DNA from: Actinomycetota bacterium | GTDB taxonomy: Bacteria; Actinomycetota; Acidimicrobiia; Acidimicrobiales; Ilumatobacteraceae | Direction of reading: 5' to 3' | NCBI GenBank assembly: GCA_009704425.1 | Contig: WLEG01000147.1 | Span: forward strand, 1 to 5,395 | Length of the DNA stretch: 5,395 bases | In this document: positions 1 to 5,395 of the stretch, piece by piece | How the letters are laid out: each line of letters starts with the position of its first letter | How positions within the stretch are numbered: the stretch's first letter is position 1 | Translations under genes and position numbers: made by a program | The notes under the pieces: model-generated | The model's input: only the letters and a program-made list of their open reading frames with translations | Told to the model about the DNA's origin: nothing | The model's database searches: none

Positions 1-1074
1 CGCACCGACCCACAGTTGATGACGTCGTGGGATGGCCATGGCCCACGCCACGAACAACGGAAACGCCGGCAACAGGAAGCGGGCGCCCGACGCCTGTCGT
101 GCGCTGGTGAGGGCCAGAACAACCACGGCGATGGCGTAGCCCGTCAGCACCGGGTCCAGTTTCCTGCGCAACGCCAACAGGACTCCGCCCACACCGATGA
201 TCGTCGAGGCGATCACGTTCATACGCTCGTCGATGCCGGCGTCGCGCCCCAGGACCAGTCGGCCGAACGCCCGCAACGTCTCCTCACCGGCGTCGAAACG
301 CGCGCCCCAACCCGTCTCCTGCAGGCGGAAGTAACCGCCCGGTTCGCCCGTGACCTTCCACACCATCACCAACCACAGGACGAAACCGATGGGCGCCAGT
401 AGTGGGGCCAGCAAACTCGACCGGGCACGCGGCCATCCGTGGCGTCGGATCTCCAGGACAGCGGCGATCAGACACGGCACGAGCAGCAGGAAACCGTTCG
501 GTCGGGTGATGCCCCCGATGAGGGCCCACACACCGGCGCGCGCCCACCGCCGGCGCTCGAGGGCGTCGAACGTGAGGGCCACGAACAAGATCGTGGGGCC
601 TTCGGTGTAGAACATCGACAAGACGAAGGCATTGGGCGACACCAACATGAAGCCGGCCGCGACCAGCGCCACGCGCTCACCGAACCGCCGGGACAGATAG
701 CGGCCGAGGACGAAGAAGCCCAGCGCACCCGCGCTCATGGACACCAACGGTCCGAGGATGTGCACCCCGACCCCGGTGACCACGTGCAGAACATGCGTGG
801 TGACCGGCAGTACCGGCAGGAACGCCAACATCATCCACTCGTCGGTGAAGATGCCTCCGACGGCCACCTTGCGATACAGATCGTTGGCGACGAACTCGTT
901 CCAGTTTCCGTCCCAATCGGTGAGGATCTCGGTGATACCCAGTTCGGGGCGGGCCGCGCCGATGAGCCACGCCACCAACAGCGTGGCCAGACGAACGGCC
1001 AGGAACAGTCCCAGAATGCGGGTGGCGGTGGGCGAGACCGTCAAACGGCTCTTGACGGCGTCGTACGCCCTCAC
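1..1074 (-). CDS. PIG-V-like GT-C mannosyltransferase family membrane protein (3' end beyond left edge)
   Basis: This is an open frame of 358 codons with no stop before the left edge, so the C-terminus is missing. The protein is polytopic, with hydrophobic segments near residues 19-38, 79-100, 110-125, 136-155, 160-172, 181-205, 222-240, 289-302, 313-323 and 333-348. Several features fit the PIG-V/GT-C glycosyltransferase fold, which uses lipid-linked sugar donors on the outer face of the membrane. These are TDWDGNW (52-58), whose Asp55 lies in the first external loop after TM1, then SPNAF...FYTEGP (146-160), TRPNG (190-194) and ARFLLPAFPLF (331-341). Known members transfer mannose; the sugar and acceptor here cannot be read from sequence. 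The GTG start is chosen because it overlaps the upstream stop as GTGA and has GGAAAG six bases before it (1081-1086). It is probably co-translated with the small upstream membrane protein. A GT39/ArnT-like or GT87-like transferase is the main alternative. Confidence 0.8.
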   Translation of the reverse strand, partial: MRAYDAVKSRLTVSPTATRILGLFLAVRLATLLVAWLIGAARPELGITEILTDWDGNWNEFVANDLYRKVAVGGIFTDEWMMLAFLPVLPVTTHVLHVVTGVGVHILGPLVSMSAGALGFFVLGRYLSRRFGERVALVAAGFMLVSPNAFVLSMFYTEGPTILFVALTFDALERRRWARAGVWALIGGITRPNGFLLLVPCLIAAVLEIRRHGWPRARSSLLAPLLAPIGFVLWLVMVWKVTGEPGGYFRLQETGWGARFDAGEETLRAFGRLVLGRDAGIDERMNVIASTIIGVGGVLLALRRKLDPVLTGYAIAVVVLALTSARQASGARFLLPAFPLFVAWAMAIPRRHQLWVGA

Positions 1075-1526
1075 ACGGCGCTTTCCGGGTCGGTGGCGGT
1101 GGGGCCGACCGCCCCGATGGCGTCGAAGTACGCCAGATGCGCTTCGGTGATCGCCACGATGTCGACGTCTTCCAGCATTTCGATGCCGGCCCGCTCCGAC
1201 TCGCCCAGCAGGTAGCCGATCAAGGTGTCCTCGGCGATGACCACGGGGGTGTCGATGGTTTGACGCTGGTCCACGGCCTTCTCGGGCATCAGGCCTTTAC
1301 CGTGCAGCCAGTTGAGGTGCATCACCAGCAGTTGGTTCAGCTCCTCGGGGGTGAGGCGGGCCTGCGTGGATTCGGGAAGAAGGGCCGCCACGAAGTCGAC
1401 GGCCTGTTCGATCTCGTACACGGCCCGGGGGGCCATGGCGTCGAGGCGTCGGGCTTCACGGCCGACCGTGAGAGCCGCGATGAGAAACACCGCAACGGCC
1501 GCCAGCACCCCGAACAACCAGATCAT
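1071..1526 (-). CDS. Small membrane-anchored protein of unknown function
   Basis: This is a complete 151-residue ORF. It begins with one strong hydrophobic segment (residues 2-20, MIWLFGVLAAVAVFLIAAL) followed by basic residues (GREARR), so an N-terminal anchor with a soluble cytoplasmic domain is likely. The rest is acidic, helical-looking and free of Cys. It contains AVYEIEQAVDFVAALLP (35-51), LTPEELNQLLVMHLNWLHGKG (58-78) and a tail with EAHLAYFDAIGAVGP (129-143). From memory, this pattern resembles an unnamed actinobacterial family with a 'YDLEEAVDFVAD..LP' start and 'HLAYLEAIGAVGP' end, but I cannot assign a function. The ATG has only a weak GGGG purine stretch just upstream. Its stop overlaps the glycosyltransferase start by four bases, so the two probably form one unit. 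The preceding hairpin lies only 32 bases upstream, leaving little room for a separate promoter. Confidence 0.8.
   Translation of the reverse strand: MIWLFGVLAAVAVFLIAALTVGREARRLDAMAPRAVYEIEQAVDFVAALLPESTQARLTPEELNQLLVMHLNWLHGKGLMPEKAVDQRQTIDTPVVIAEDTLIGYLLGESERAGIEMLEDVDIVAITEAHLAYFDAIGAVGPTATDPESAV
1081..1086 (-). promoter_or_regulatory. Ribosome binding site for the GTG-started glycosyltransferase
   Basis: GGAAAG lies six bases upstream of the GTG at 1074, inside the last codons of the preceding gene. It supports this GTG, rather than a later start, as the true initiation codon and fits translational coupling across the GTGA overlap. Confidence 0.6.
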
Positions 1527-1558
1527 GACCCCACACTACTGGCGACACTGTGGTGCTT

Positions 1559-1601
1559 CTGGTGGCGTAAACGACCAAGAATTGGTCGTTTACGCCACCA
1601 G
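1559..1601 (-). terminator. Perfect 20-bp inverted repeat, likely terminator of the RCC1-repeat gene
   Basis: Arms CTGGTGGCGTAAACGACCAA (1559-1578) and TTGGTCGTTTACGCCACCAG (1582-1601) are exact reverse complements around a 3-base loop (GAA on plus, TTC on minus). The structure starts 13 bases after the RCC1-gene stop (1615-1617), the usual place for a factor-independent terminator. There is no U-tract on either side, so it would be a hairpin-only terminator, as proposed for many high-GC actinobacteria. It could instead be a protein-binding palindrome or a dispersed palindromic element, or protect the mRNA 3' end. Transcription of the next gene, which starts 32 bases beyond, must come from readthrough or from a promoter overlapping the hairpin. 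Confidence 0.65.
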
Positions 1602-1614
1602 TTCCTCCAGGGGA

Positions 1615-3066
1615 TCAGGCCTGTTCGGCGGTGCGGGTGCGGCGGATCAGCAGGCCGCCGACGAGCAACATCAGTGCCACCACATACAAGCGGCCCTGAC
1701 CATCAGAGCCGGTCGCCGGAAGCGTGGGCGCCACACTTGTCGCCGTCGGAGCGATCGTTGCGGGTGCGGCAGTCGTCGCTGGCGTGGTAGTCGTCACGGG
1801 CGCGGCAGTCGTCGTCGGAGCAGTCGTCGTGGTCGTGGTCGTCGTGGTCGTGGTCGTGGGAGGCGCGAACGCGGTGTCGAGTCCGATGACGTTGGCGGGG
1901 CTAATCGAACTCATGATCGTGCCCCTACCGAGTTGACCAAAGACGTTGTATCCCCAGCACGTCACGGCACCTTCGAGGATCGCGCACGAGTGATACTCGC
2001 CCACGCTGATAGCGGTGACATTGCTCGTGAGACCGGTGACGTCACCGGGAGTGTTGGAGCCGAGAATTCCAGCGTTCCAACCCAATTGGCTGTCGCTGTT
2101 GTACCCCCAACATTTGGCGGCGCCCCCGATGACAGCACACCCGTGGTATCCACCGGCACTGATGGCGGTGACGTTACTGGTGAGACCGGACACCTGAACA
2201 GGGGCGGACGAACTGGTGGTGGTCCCGTCACCGAGTCGACCCCAGTCATTGTTCCCCCAGCATTGGGCGGCGCCACCGACGACGACGCACGTGTGCAGAA
2301 AGGATGCGCTGATGGCGGTGACGTTACTGGTGAGACCGGTCACCTGAACAGGAGTGTTCGCGTTGTTGGTGGTCCCGTCACCGAGTTGGTAGTAGTAGTT
2401 GTCTCCCCAGCATTTGGCGGCGCCGCCGACAACGGCGCACGTGTGCGAATGTCCGGCACTGATGGCGGTGACGTTGCTGGTGAGGCCGGTCACCTGAACG
2501 GGGATGTTCGAGTTGTTGATGGTCCCGTCGCCGAGTCGCCCATCGCTGTTGGTTCCCCAACATTTGGCGGCGCCACCGACAATGGCACACGTGTGATCAC
2601 GGCCGGCACTGATGGCGGTGACATTGCTGGTGAGGCCGGTCACCTGAACGGGGGTGTTCGAGCTGTTGGTGGTCCCGTCACCGAGTCGACCATCGCCGTT
2701 GTTTCCCCAACATTTGGCGGCGCCGCCGACAATGGCACACGTGTGTTCCCGCCCGGCACTGATGGCGGTGACGTTGCTGGTGAGGCCGGTCACCTGAACG
2801 GGAACGTTCGAGTCAGTGAGGGTCCCGTCACCGAGCTGGCCCGCATTGTTCATTCCCCAGCATTTGGCGGCGCCCCCGACAACGGCGCACGTATGAAACT
2901 CGCCAGTGGAAAGGAGGGGCTGCTGGGTGCTCGACGGATTCTCGTTGGCGTCAGCCGAGACAAGTGACGAATTGGACGCAGTCAGCGCACCGAAGGCGCA
3001 AATCGCGGACAGCATCATGATCGTGCGGAACGGCCGTCGGGAGCGCGTGGAAGTTGCAGAAGCCAT
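1615..3066 (-). CDS. Secreted, LPATG-anchored RCC1-repeat surface protein
   Basis: This 483-residue protein has an N-terminal signal peptide: a basic n-region with SRRPFR (9-14), a hydrophobic core (16-30), and probable cleavage after VSA (38) or ADA (40). Seven RCC1/regulator-of-chromosome-condensation type repeats follow (about 54-397). Each has the frame HTCAxVGGAAKCWGxNxxxxLGDGT...PVQVTGLTSNVTAISAG. The first five are spaced exactly 50 residues apart by their first Cys (60, 110, 160, 210, 260), with later ones at 310 and 361. Seven repeats match one complete seven-bladed propeller. Two Cys per repeat suggest disulfides outside the cell. Next come a Thr/Ala/Pro stalk (404-448), LPATG (449-453), a hydrophobic segment (460-474) and a basic tail (RRTR), together a sortase sorting signal. 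The frame stays open 54 codons further upstream, but this ATG is preferred for its GAAAGGG ribosome site and the signal peptide directly after it. The ligand is unknown; bacterial RCC1 proteins are not expected to be GTPase exchange factors. Confidence 0.9.
   Translation of the reverse strand: MASATSTRSRRPFRTIMMLSAICAFGALTASNSSLVSADANENPSSTQQPLLSTGEFHTCAVVGGAAKCWGMNNAGQLGDGTLTDSNVPVQVTGLTSNVTAISAGREHTCAIVGGAAKCWGNNGDGRLGDGTTNSSNTPVQVTGLTSNVTAISAGRDHTCAIVGGAAKCWGTNSDGRLGDGTINNSNIPVQVTGLTSNVTAISAGHSHTCAVVGGAAKCWGDNYYYQLGDGTTNNANTPVQVTGLTSNVTAISASFLHTCVVVGGAAQCWGNNDWGRLGDGTTTSSSAPVQVSGLTSNVTAISAGGYHGCAVIGGAAKCWGYNSDSQLGWNAGILGSNTPGDVTGLTSNVTAISVGEYHSCAILEGAVTCWGYNVFGQLGRGTIMSSISPANVIGLDTAFAPPTTTTTTTTTTTTAPTTTAAPVTTTTPATTAAPATIAPTATSVAPTLPATGSDGQGRLYVVALMLLVGGLLIRRTRTAEQA
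1618..1722 (-). other. Cell-wall sorting signal (LPATG, membrane segment, basic tail)
   Basis: LPATG is encoded at 1708-1722, followed by SDGQGR, a hydrophobic stretch (LYVVALMLLVGGLLI) and a short tail RRTRTAEQA. This is the standard sortase layout: cleavage between Thr and Gly and transfer to peptidoglycan. No sortase gene lies in the window, so the enzyme must be encoded elsewhere. Confidence 0.9.
1723..1857 (-). repeat. Thr/Ala/Pro-rich stalk coding region of the RCC1 protein
   Basis: It encodes residues 404-448. It starts with twelve Thr codons in a row (1822-1857), mostly alternating ACG and ACC, then mixed APTTT, PVTTTT and PATTAAP units. Such stretches typically act as an extended, often O-glycosylated, wall-spanning spacer between a head domain and an LPXTG anchor. 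The near-identical triplets make the tract prone to slippage, and length could vary between strains. Confidence 0.8.
1876..2913 (-). repeat. 150-bp tandem repeat array encoding seven RCC1 blades
   Basis: The DNA repeats with a 150-bp period. For example, GATGGCGGTGAC begins at 2461 and recurs at 2761, with one- or two-base variants at 2611, 2311 and 2161. By eye, 2461-2610 and 2611-2760 differ at about 12 of 150 bases, including few synonymous sites, so these copies are recent or kept alike by gene conversion. The N-terminal five copies are the most alike. The two C-terminal copies (about 1876-2157) are more diverged, and repeat 6 carries one extra codon plus a changed LGWNAGILGSN loop. Differences concentrate in a few short codon patches. 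Confidence 0.9.
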
Positions 3067-3071
3067 GGGGA

Positions 3072-3078
3072 CCCTTTC
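3072..3078 (-). promoter_or_regulatory. Ribosome binding site deciding the RCC1-gene start
   Basis: GAAAGGG ends five bases before the ATG at 3066. It marks this ATG, rather than the one 54 codons upstream (3228), as the real start. The upstream extension would also bury the signal peptide inside the protein. Confidence 0.65.
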
Positions 3079-3192
3079 AGAGACAACAGAATCACCGTAA
3101 GGCGGATGGCGATGGTGGTGGCCGAAGGAGAGAAGAATTGACCATACGAGAGGAAAAATGACCGCGTTGGGACTTTCCCCGGCCGGCGGTGA

Positions 3193-3228
3193 CGGAGATA
3201 CTCCGAACAGCGTTTGCCCATCAGGCAA
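3193..3228 (+). other. Two small hairpins in the probable leader of the plus-strand gene
   Basis: CGGAG (3193-3197) pairs with CTCCG (3201-3205) around ATA. TTGCC (3214-3218) pairs with GGCAA (3224-3228) around CATCA. Both lie shortly before the ribosome site at 3236-3243. They are short (5 bp each) and match no riboswitch family I recognise, so they may be chance or a minor leader structure. Confidence 0.25.
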
Positions 3229-3235
3229 CCGTCGT

Positions 3236-3243
3236 GGAAAGGA
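3236..3243 (+). promoter_or_regulatory. Ribosome binding site of the plus-strand surface protein
   Basis: GGAAAGGA lies six bases before the ATG at 3250. It is a strong purine-rich site and fixes this ATG as the start, consistent with the signal peptide that follows. Confidence 0.7.
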
Positions 3244-3249
3244 TCCCTT

Positions 3250-5395
3250 ATGTCCCCGTCACTGTCCTCCGGTCGGCGTTTTCGTCGAAGTTTGCTGGGT
3301 CTGGCTGTCATCGCCGGATCGATGGTTGTGACCAAGGCTGCCTACGCATCGGGGACCGACGGCACGCCAAATTTGGGTGTGGCCAGCAGCAACTGCGGCA
3401 ACGGTCTCAGCCTCTCGCCCCAACAGGCGAGCGCATTCGGAATTGTCGGTGAACCCATGACGGTGCCGGCACCTACCATTTCCGGCTACACATCAGCACC
3501 GACATTCTCGTCTGGCGGTGTTTCCCCGTTGCCAGCAGGACTGAGTATGGACGCTTCGACGGGGAGAGTCACAGGCACACCGACAGCAACTGGGTTCACC
3601 AACTTCGTCGCCGAGGCGCAAGGCAACAATGAGAACTGCAGTTACCAAATTCTGTTCTACATCCAAGCGGACAGGACTTGTATGTATGCACAGATTTCCC
3701 CGGCGGAAGAGTACGGAAGTGGGACGGTTGGCAACCCACTGACGGTTCAGGCACCCCAGCCGGATTCTGCCTTCTTCACGAATGGACCTGTGACGTTCAC
3801 GGTTCTGAGCGGTATTCTGCCCGCGGGTTTGAGTCTGAACTCCTCGACGGGGAGTGTCACGGGCACACCGACACAACCGGCAAACGGTTCGGTCGTTGTT
3901 TTCACTGTGAGCGACGGAGCTAACGAATGTGAATGGAAAATCACGTTTTCCATCATGAATTCGTACACGCCTCCGCCCATGCCGCCGTCATGCACAACCG
4001 GCGCGCCTTCCTCGAACGCCTCGGGTGTCACGTTCGACAGCAACTTCGGAACTTCGGGTGTTTGGACGCCCGTCGAGTCCGGCAAGAGCATCATGATCTT
4101 CGATTCCATCGTGGGCAACGACGGCAAGGGTTATGTCCTCGCGACGGTGGAAACCCCGATGTCCTTCGGCACGGCAGTCTCACGTTTGTATCGATTGAAC
4201 ACGGACGGCTCCAGCGACTCGACCTGGGGCACCAACGGCTTTGTGAACGTCCCGGGCAACAACATGCTTCAGTGGATCGTCCAGGGTTCCAACGGGTCGT
4301 TCAGCCTTGGCGGGTCGACGTACTCGGGCCAAAGCTCCGTTCCGGTGCTGGTTCGACTGACGTCCACCGGGGCCCTCGACACCTCATGGGGCAACAGCGG
4401 GACGGTGTCCTTTCCGGCCCCGCCCTCCGGTTCGAGCCAGAACCTCGCGAGCCTTGCAACCGGGCCTTCCGGTTCCCTGTATGCCCTCATCGAAACGGGC
4501 GATTGCAGCCAAGGCCCTTGTGTATACACGTTCTCTTTGTACAAGGTCTCGTCCGCGGGGGCCATCGACACCAACTTCGGCACCAATGGGGCGCTCACGG
4601 CAACTGGGCGAAACATGCGGGCCGATTCGACCGGAGCCATCTATGTGTGGGACTCCGACTGGAACACAGGTACATCGACGATGACGAAATTCGACGCGAG
4701 TGGGTCTGTGGCCGGAAGCTTCGGAAGCAACGGGGCTTTGGCCCCCGGTGCGGAAATCAGTGATGCGGAGTTCATCGGAACCCACATGTATCTCCTGATG
4801 TCGGTGAGGGTCTCGAGTGGGGACATGAATGGGCCTCCGTCCTACAGGGTGATCATTGCCCGATACGACCGAACGACGGGTGCCCTCGACGCAAACTTTG
4901 CCAACGCTGGTCTCTCGACGGTCTTTGCGCCGGGGGGCAATCGGCCGACTGGTTTCGTAGCGCAATCCGATGGCTCGTTCGTTGTTCTCGGAAACTCCTT
5001 TGCCATGAGCGGACCGGCTGGATGGCTTCAGGTCGTGGATTCAGCCGGCACACCTTCGGCCAACCTCCCGTCGACGGGGACGACGTTTACTTCCGGTTCA
5101 TGTGCCGCCGACAATCTGCGCGGGGGTGCGTTCACGATGGGGGGCTCGTTCTTCGCCTTCGGTGGTAAATACCAGATGGGCAATAACGCTCCCATGGGCT
5201 TCAAGTTCACCATTTCCGGGGTCTCGGCTCCGGTAACGACCGCTCCGGCAACGACCGCTCCGGCAACAACCGCTCCGGCAACAACCGCACCGGCAACAAC
5301 CGCACCGGCAACAACCGCACCGGCAACAACCGCACCGGCAACAACCGCACCGGCAACAACCGCACCGGCAACAACCGCACCGGTGGCCGCACCGA
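3250..5395 (+). CDS. Secreted surface protein with Ig-like domains, delta-60 repeats and APATT stalk (3' end beyond right edge)
   Basis: The frame is open for 715 codons to the right edge. A signal peptide has a basic start (RRFRRSLLG, 9-17), a hydrophobic core and likely cleavage after AYA (33). Two related domains follow, about 49-139 and 144-237. Each carries the He_PIG-type motif LPAGLS...STGxVTGTPT (94-112, 190-208) and Cys at matching positions (49/130 and 144/227), suggesting one disulfide each. After a Pro-rich linker (240-247) come delta-60-type repeats of form LDxxFGxxG: FDSNFGTSG (262), SDSTWGTNG (322), LDTSWGNSG (377), IDTNFGTNG (439), VAGSFGSNG (487), LDANFANAG (546) and a decayed copy near 599-612. 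They are about 48-62 residues apart, as in a propeller-like head. The last part (660-709) is a perfect Thr/Pro/Ala stalk. By analogy with the divergent neighbour, an LPXTG anchor probably lies just past the window. Ligand and exact role are unknown; adhesion or glycan binding is inference. Confidence 0.88.
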   Translation, partial: MSPSLSSGRRFRRSLLGLAVIAGSMVVTKAAYASGTDGTPNLGVASSNCGNGLSLSPQQASAFGIVGEPMTVPAPTISGYTSAPTFSSGGVSPLPAGLSMDASTGRVTGTPTATGFTNFVAEAQGNNENCSYQILFYIQADRTCMYAQISPAEEYGSGTVGNPLTVQAPQPDSAFFTNGPVTFTVLSGILPAGLSLNSSTGSVTGTPTQPANGSVVVFTVSDGANECEWKITFSIMNSYTPPPMPPSCTTGAPSSNASGVTFDSNFGTSGVWTPVESGKSIMIFDSIVGNDGKGYVLATVETPMSFGTAVSRLYRLNTDGSSDSTWGTNGFVNVPGNNMLQWIVQGSNGSFSLGGSTYSGQSSVPVLVRLTSTGALDTSWGNSGTVSFPAPPSGSSQNLASLATGPSGSLYALIETGDCSQGPCVYTFSLYKVSSAGAIDTNFGTNGALTATGRNMRADSTGAIYVWDSDWNTGTSTMTKFDASGSVAGSFGSNGALAPGAEISDAEFIGTHMYLLMSVRVSSGDMNGPPSYRVIIARYDRTTGALDANFANAGLSTVFAPGGNRPTGFVAQSDGSFVVLGNSFAMSGPAGWLQVVDSAGTPSANLPSTGTTFTSGSCAADNLRGGAFTMGGSFFAFGGKYQMGNNAPMGFKFTISGVSAPVTTAPATTAPATTAPATTAPATTAPATTAPATTAPATTAPATTAPATTAPVAAP
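5227..5376 (+). repeat. 15-bp minisatellite encoding ten APxTT stalk units
   Basis: Ten in-frame 15-bp units run without interruption. The first reads GCTCCGGTAACGACC, the second differs by one base, and units 3-4 are GCTCCGGCAACAACC. Units 5-10 (5287-5376) are six identical copies of GCACCGGCAACAACC. The translation is APVTT followed by nine APATT. After 5376 the pattern breaks into APVAAP and the window ends, so the full tract may be longer. Identity rising toward the 3' side is what slippage or unequal crossing-over leaves behind. Copy loss or gain keeps the frame and only changes stalk length. Confidence 0.95.

Larger units (their letters stand above)
3067..3249. promoter_or_regulatory. 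Divergent intergenic region between two surface-protein genes
   Basis: These 183 bases separate two divergent genes, so both promoters should lie here or just inside the coding ends. I see no convincing -35/-10 pair. TTGACC (3138-3143, plus) resembles a -35 box but has no -10 at normal spacing. TATGGT (minus, 3141-3146) is a weak -10 candidate for the RCC1 gene. The region is purine-rich on the plus strand around 3121-3160. The close packing would allow shared control by one regulator, but no operator can be named. Confidence 0.5.

Noticed and set aside
439..1215. A 258-codon open frame on the plus strand
   Set aside because: It lies antisense to the glycosyltransferase, is rich in Arg, Gln, His and Gly with no domain pattern, and reflects high-GC third-position bias. 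The minus strand encodes a clear polytopic membrane protein.
1876..2913. A CRISPR-like array, because of the regular repeats
   Set aside because: The period is 150 bp, the whole unit is in-frame coding sequence, and there are no short repeats with unique spacers.
1312..2967. A 551-codon open frame on the plus strand, itself repetitive, antisense to the RCC1-repeat gene
   Set aside because: It is a shadow made by the 150-bp repeat, because a stop-free antisense frame in one copy is stop-free in all. The minus strand has the signal peptide, RCC1 motifs, ribosome site and LPATG signal; the plus frame has none and crosses the inverted repeat and the small membrane-protein gene.
3169..3178. GGGACTTTCC, identical to a eukaryotic NF-kappa-B site
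   Set aside because: The context is bacterial and intergenic, and a single 10-base match is chance.
3067..3228. A 54-residue N-terminal extension of the RCC1 protein starting at 3228
   Set aside because: It lacks a good ribosome site, would fill most of the divergent promoter region, and would bury the signal peptide. The ATG at 3066 has GAAAGGG in front.
3181..3249. A c-di-GMP (GEMM) or other known riboswitch ahead of the surface-protein gene
   Set aside because: I found none of the conserved core motifs or long-range pairings; only two 5-bp hairpins are present.
3933..4763. A 276-codon plus-strand frame in another phase inside the second surface-protein gene
   Set aside because: Its translation is rich in Arg, His and Gln without motifs, whereas the main frame carries regularly spaced delta-60 motifs throughout the same stretch.
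5207..5392. A minus-strand frame with repeated RLLPV units
   Set aside because: It is the antisense reading of the 15-bp APATT minisatellite and carries no independent coding evidence.

Overview
The window looks like chromosomal DNA from a high-GC Gram-positive actinobacterium, most likely of the Acidimicrobiia type. The evidence is the GC-rich codon use, GTG start, 4-base gene overlap, and a secreted protein with a Thr/Ala/Pro stalk ending in an LPATG cell-wall sorting signal. The lineage is an inference from style, not from a marker gene. No rRNA, tRNA, CRISPR array, transposase or phage gene was seen.

Layout: (1) Positions 1-1526, minus strand, hold a two-gene unit. A small single-pass membrane protein of unknown function (1071-1526) overlaps by 4 bases a polytopic PIG-V-like GT-C glycosyltransferase (1074 down past the left edge). 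(2) Positions 1559-1601 hold a perfect 20-bp inverted repeat with a 3-base loop just after the next gene's stop, probably its terminator. (3) Positions 1615-3066, minus strand, encode a secreted protein with seven RCC1-type repeats, a Thr-rich stalk and an LPATG sorting signal. Its repeats are also a 150-bp tandem DNA repeat. (4) Positions 3067-3249 are a divergent intergenic region that must carry the control signals of both flanking genes. (5) Positions 3250-5395, plus strand, encode a second secreted protein that runs off the right edge. It has a signal peptide, two Ig-like (He_PIG type) domains, six or seven delta-60-type repeats, and a perfect APATT stalk encoded by a 15-bp minisatellite.

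Together, the two divergent genes look like a pair of cell-surface proteins. Each has a repeat-built head, probably for binding, on a low-complexity Thr/Pro/Ala stalk, with wall anchoring seen directly in one and expected in the other. The neighbouring glycosyltransferase could act on lipid-linked wall glycans or, more speculatively, on such stalks; nothing in the window proves a link. The most interesting signals are the RCC1 repeat array, where a nearly invariant framework carries patches of changed codons at fixed positions, and the homogenised stalk minisatellite. Both suggest a surface locus that evolves quickly by recombination or slippage. I did not find a clear, wholly new biological system.
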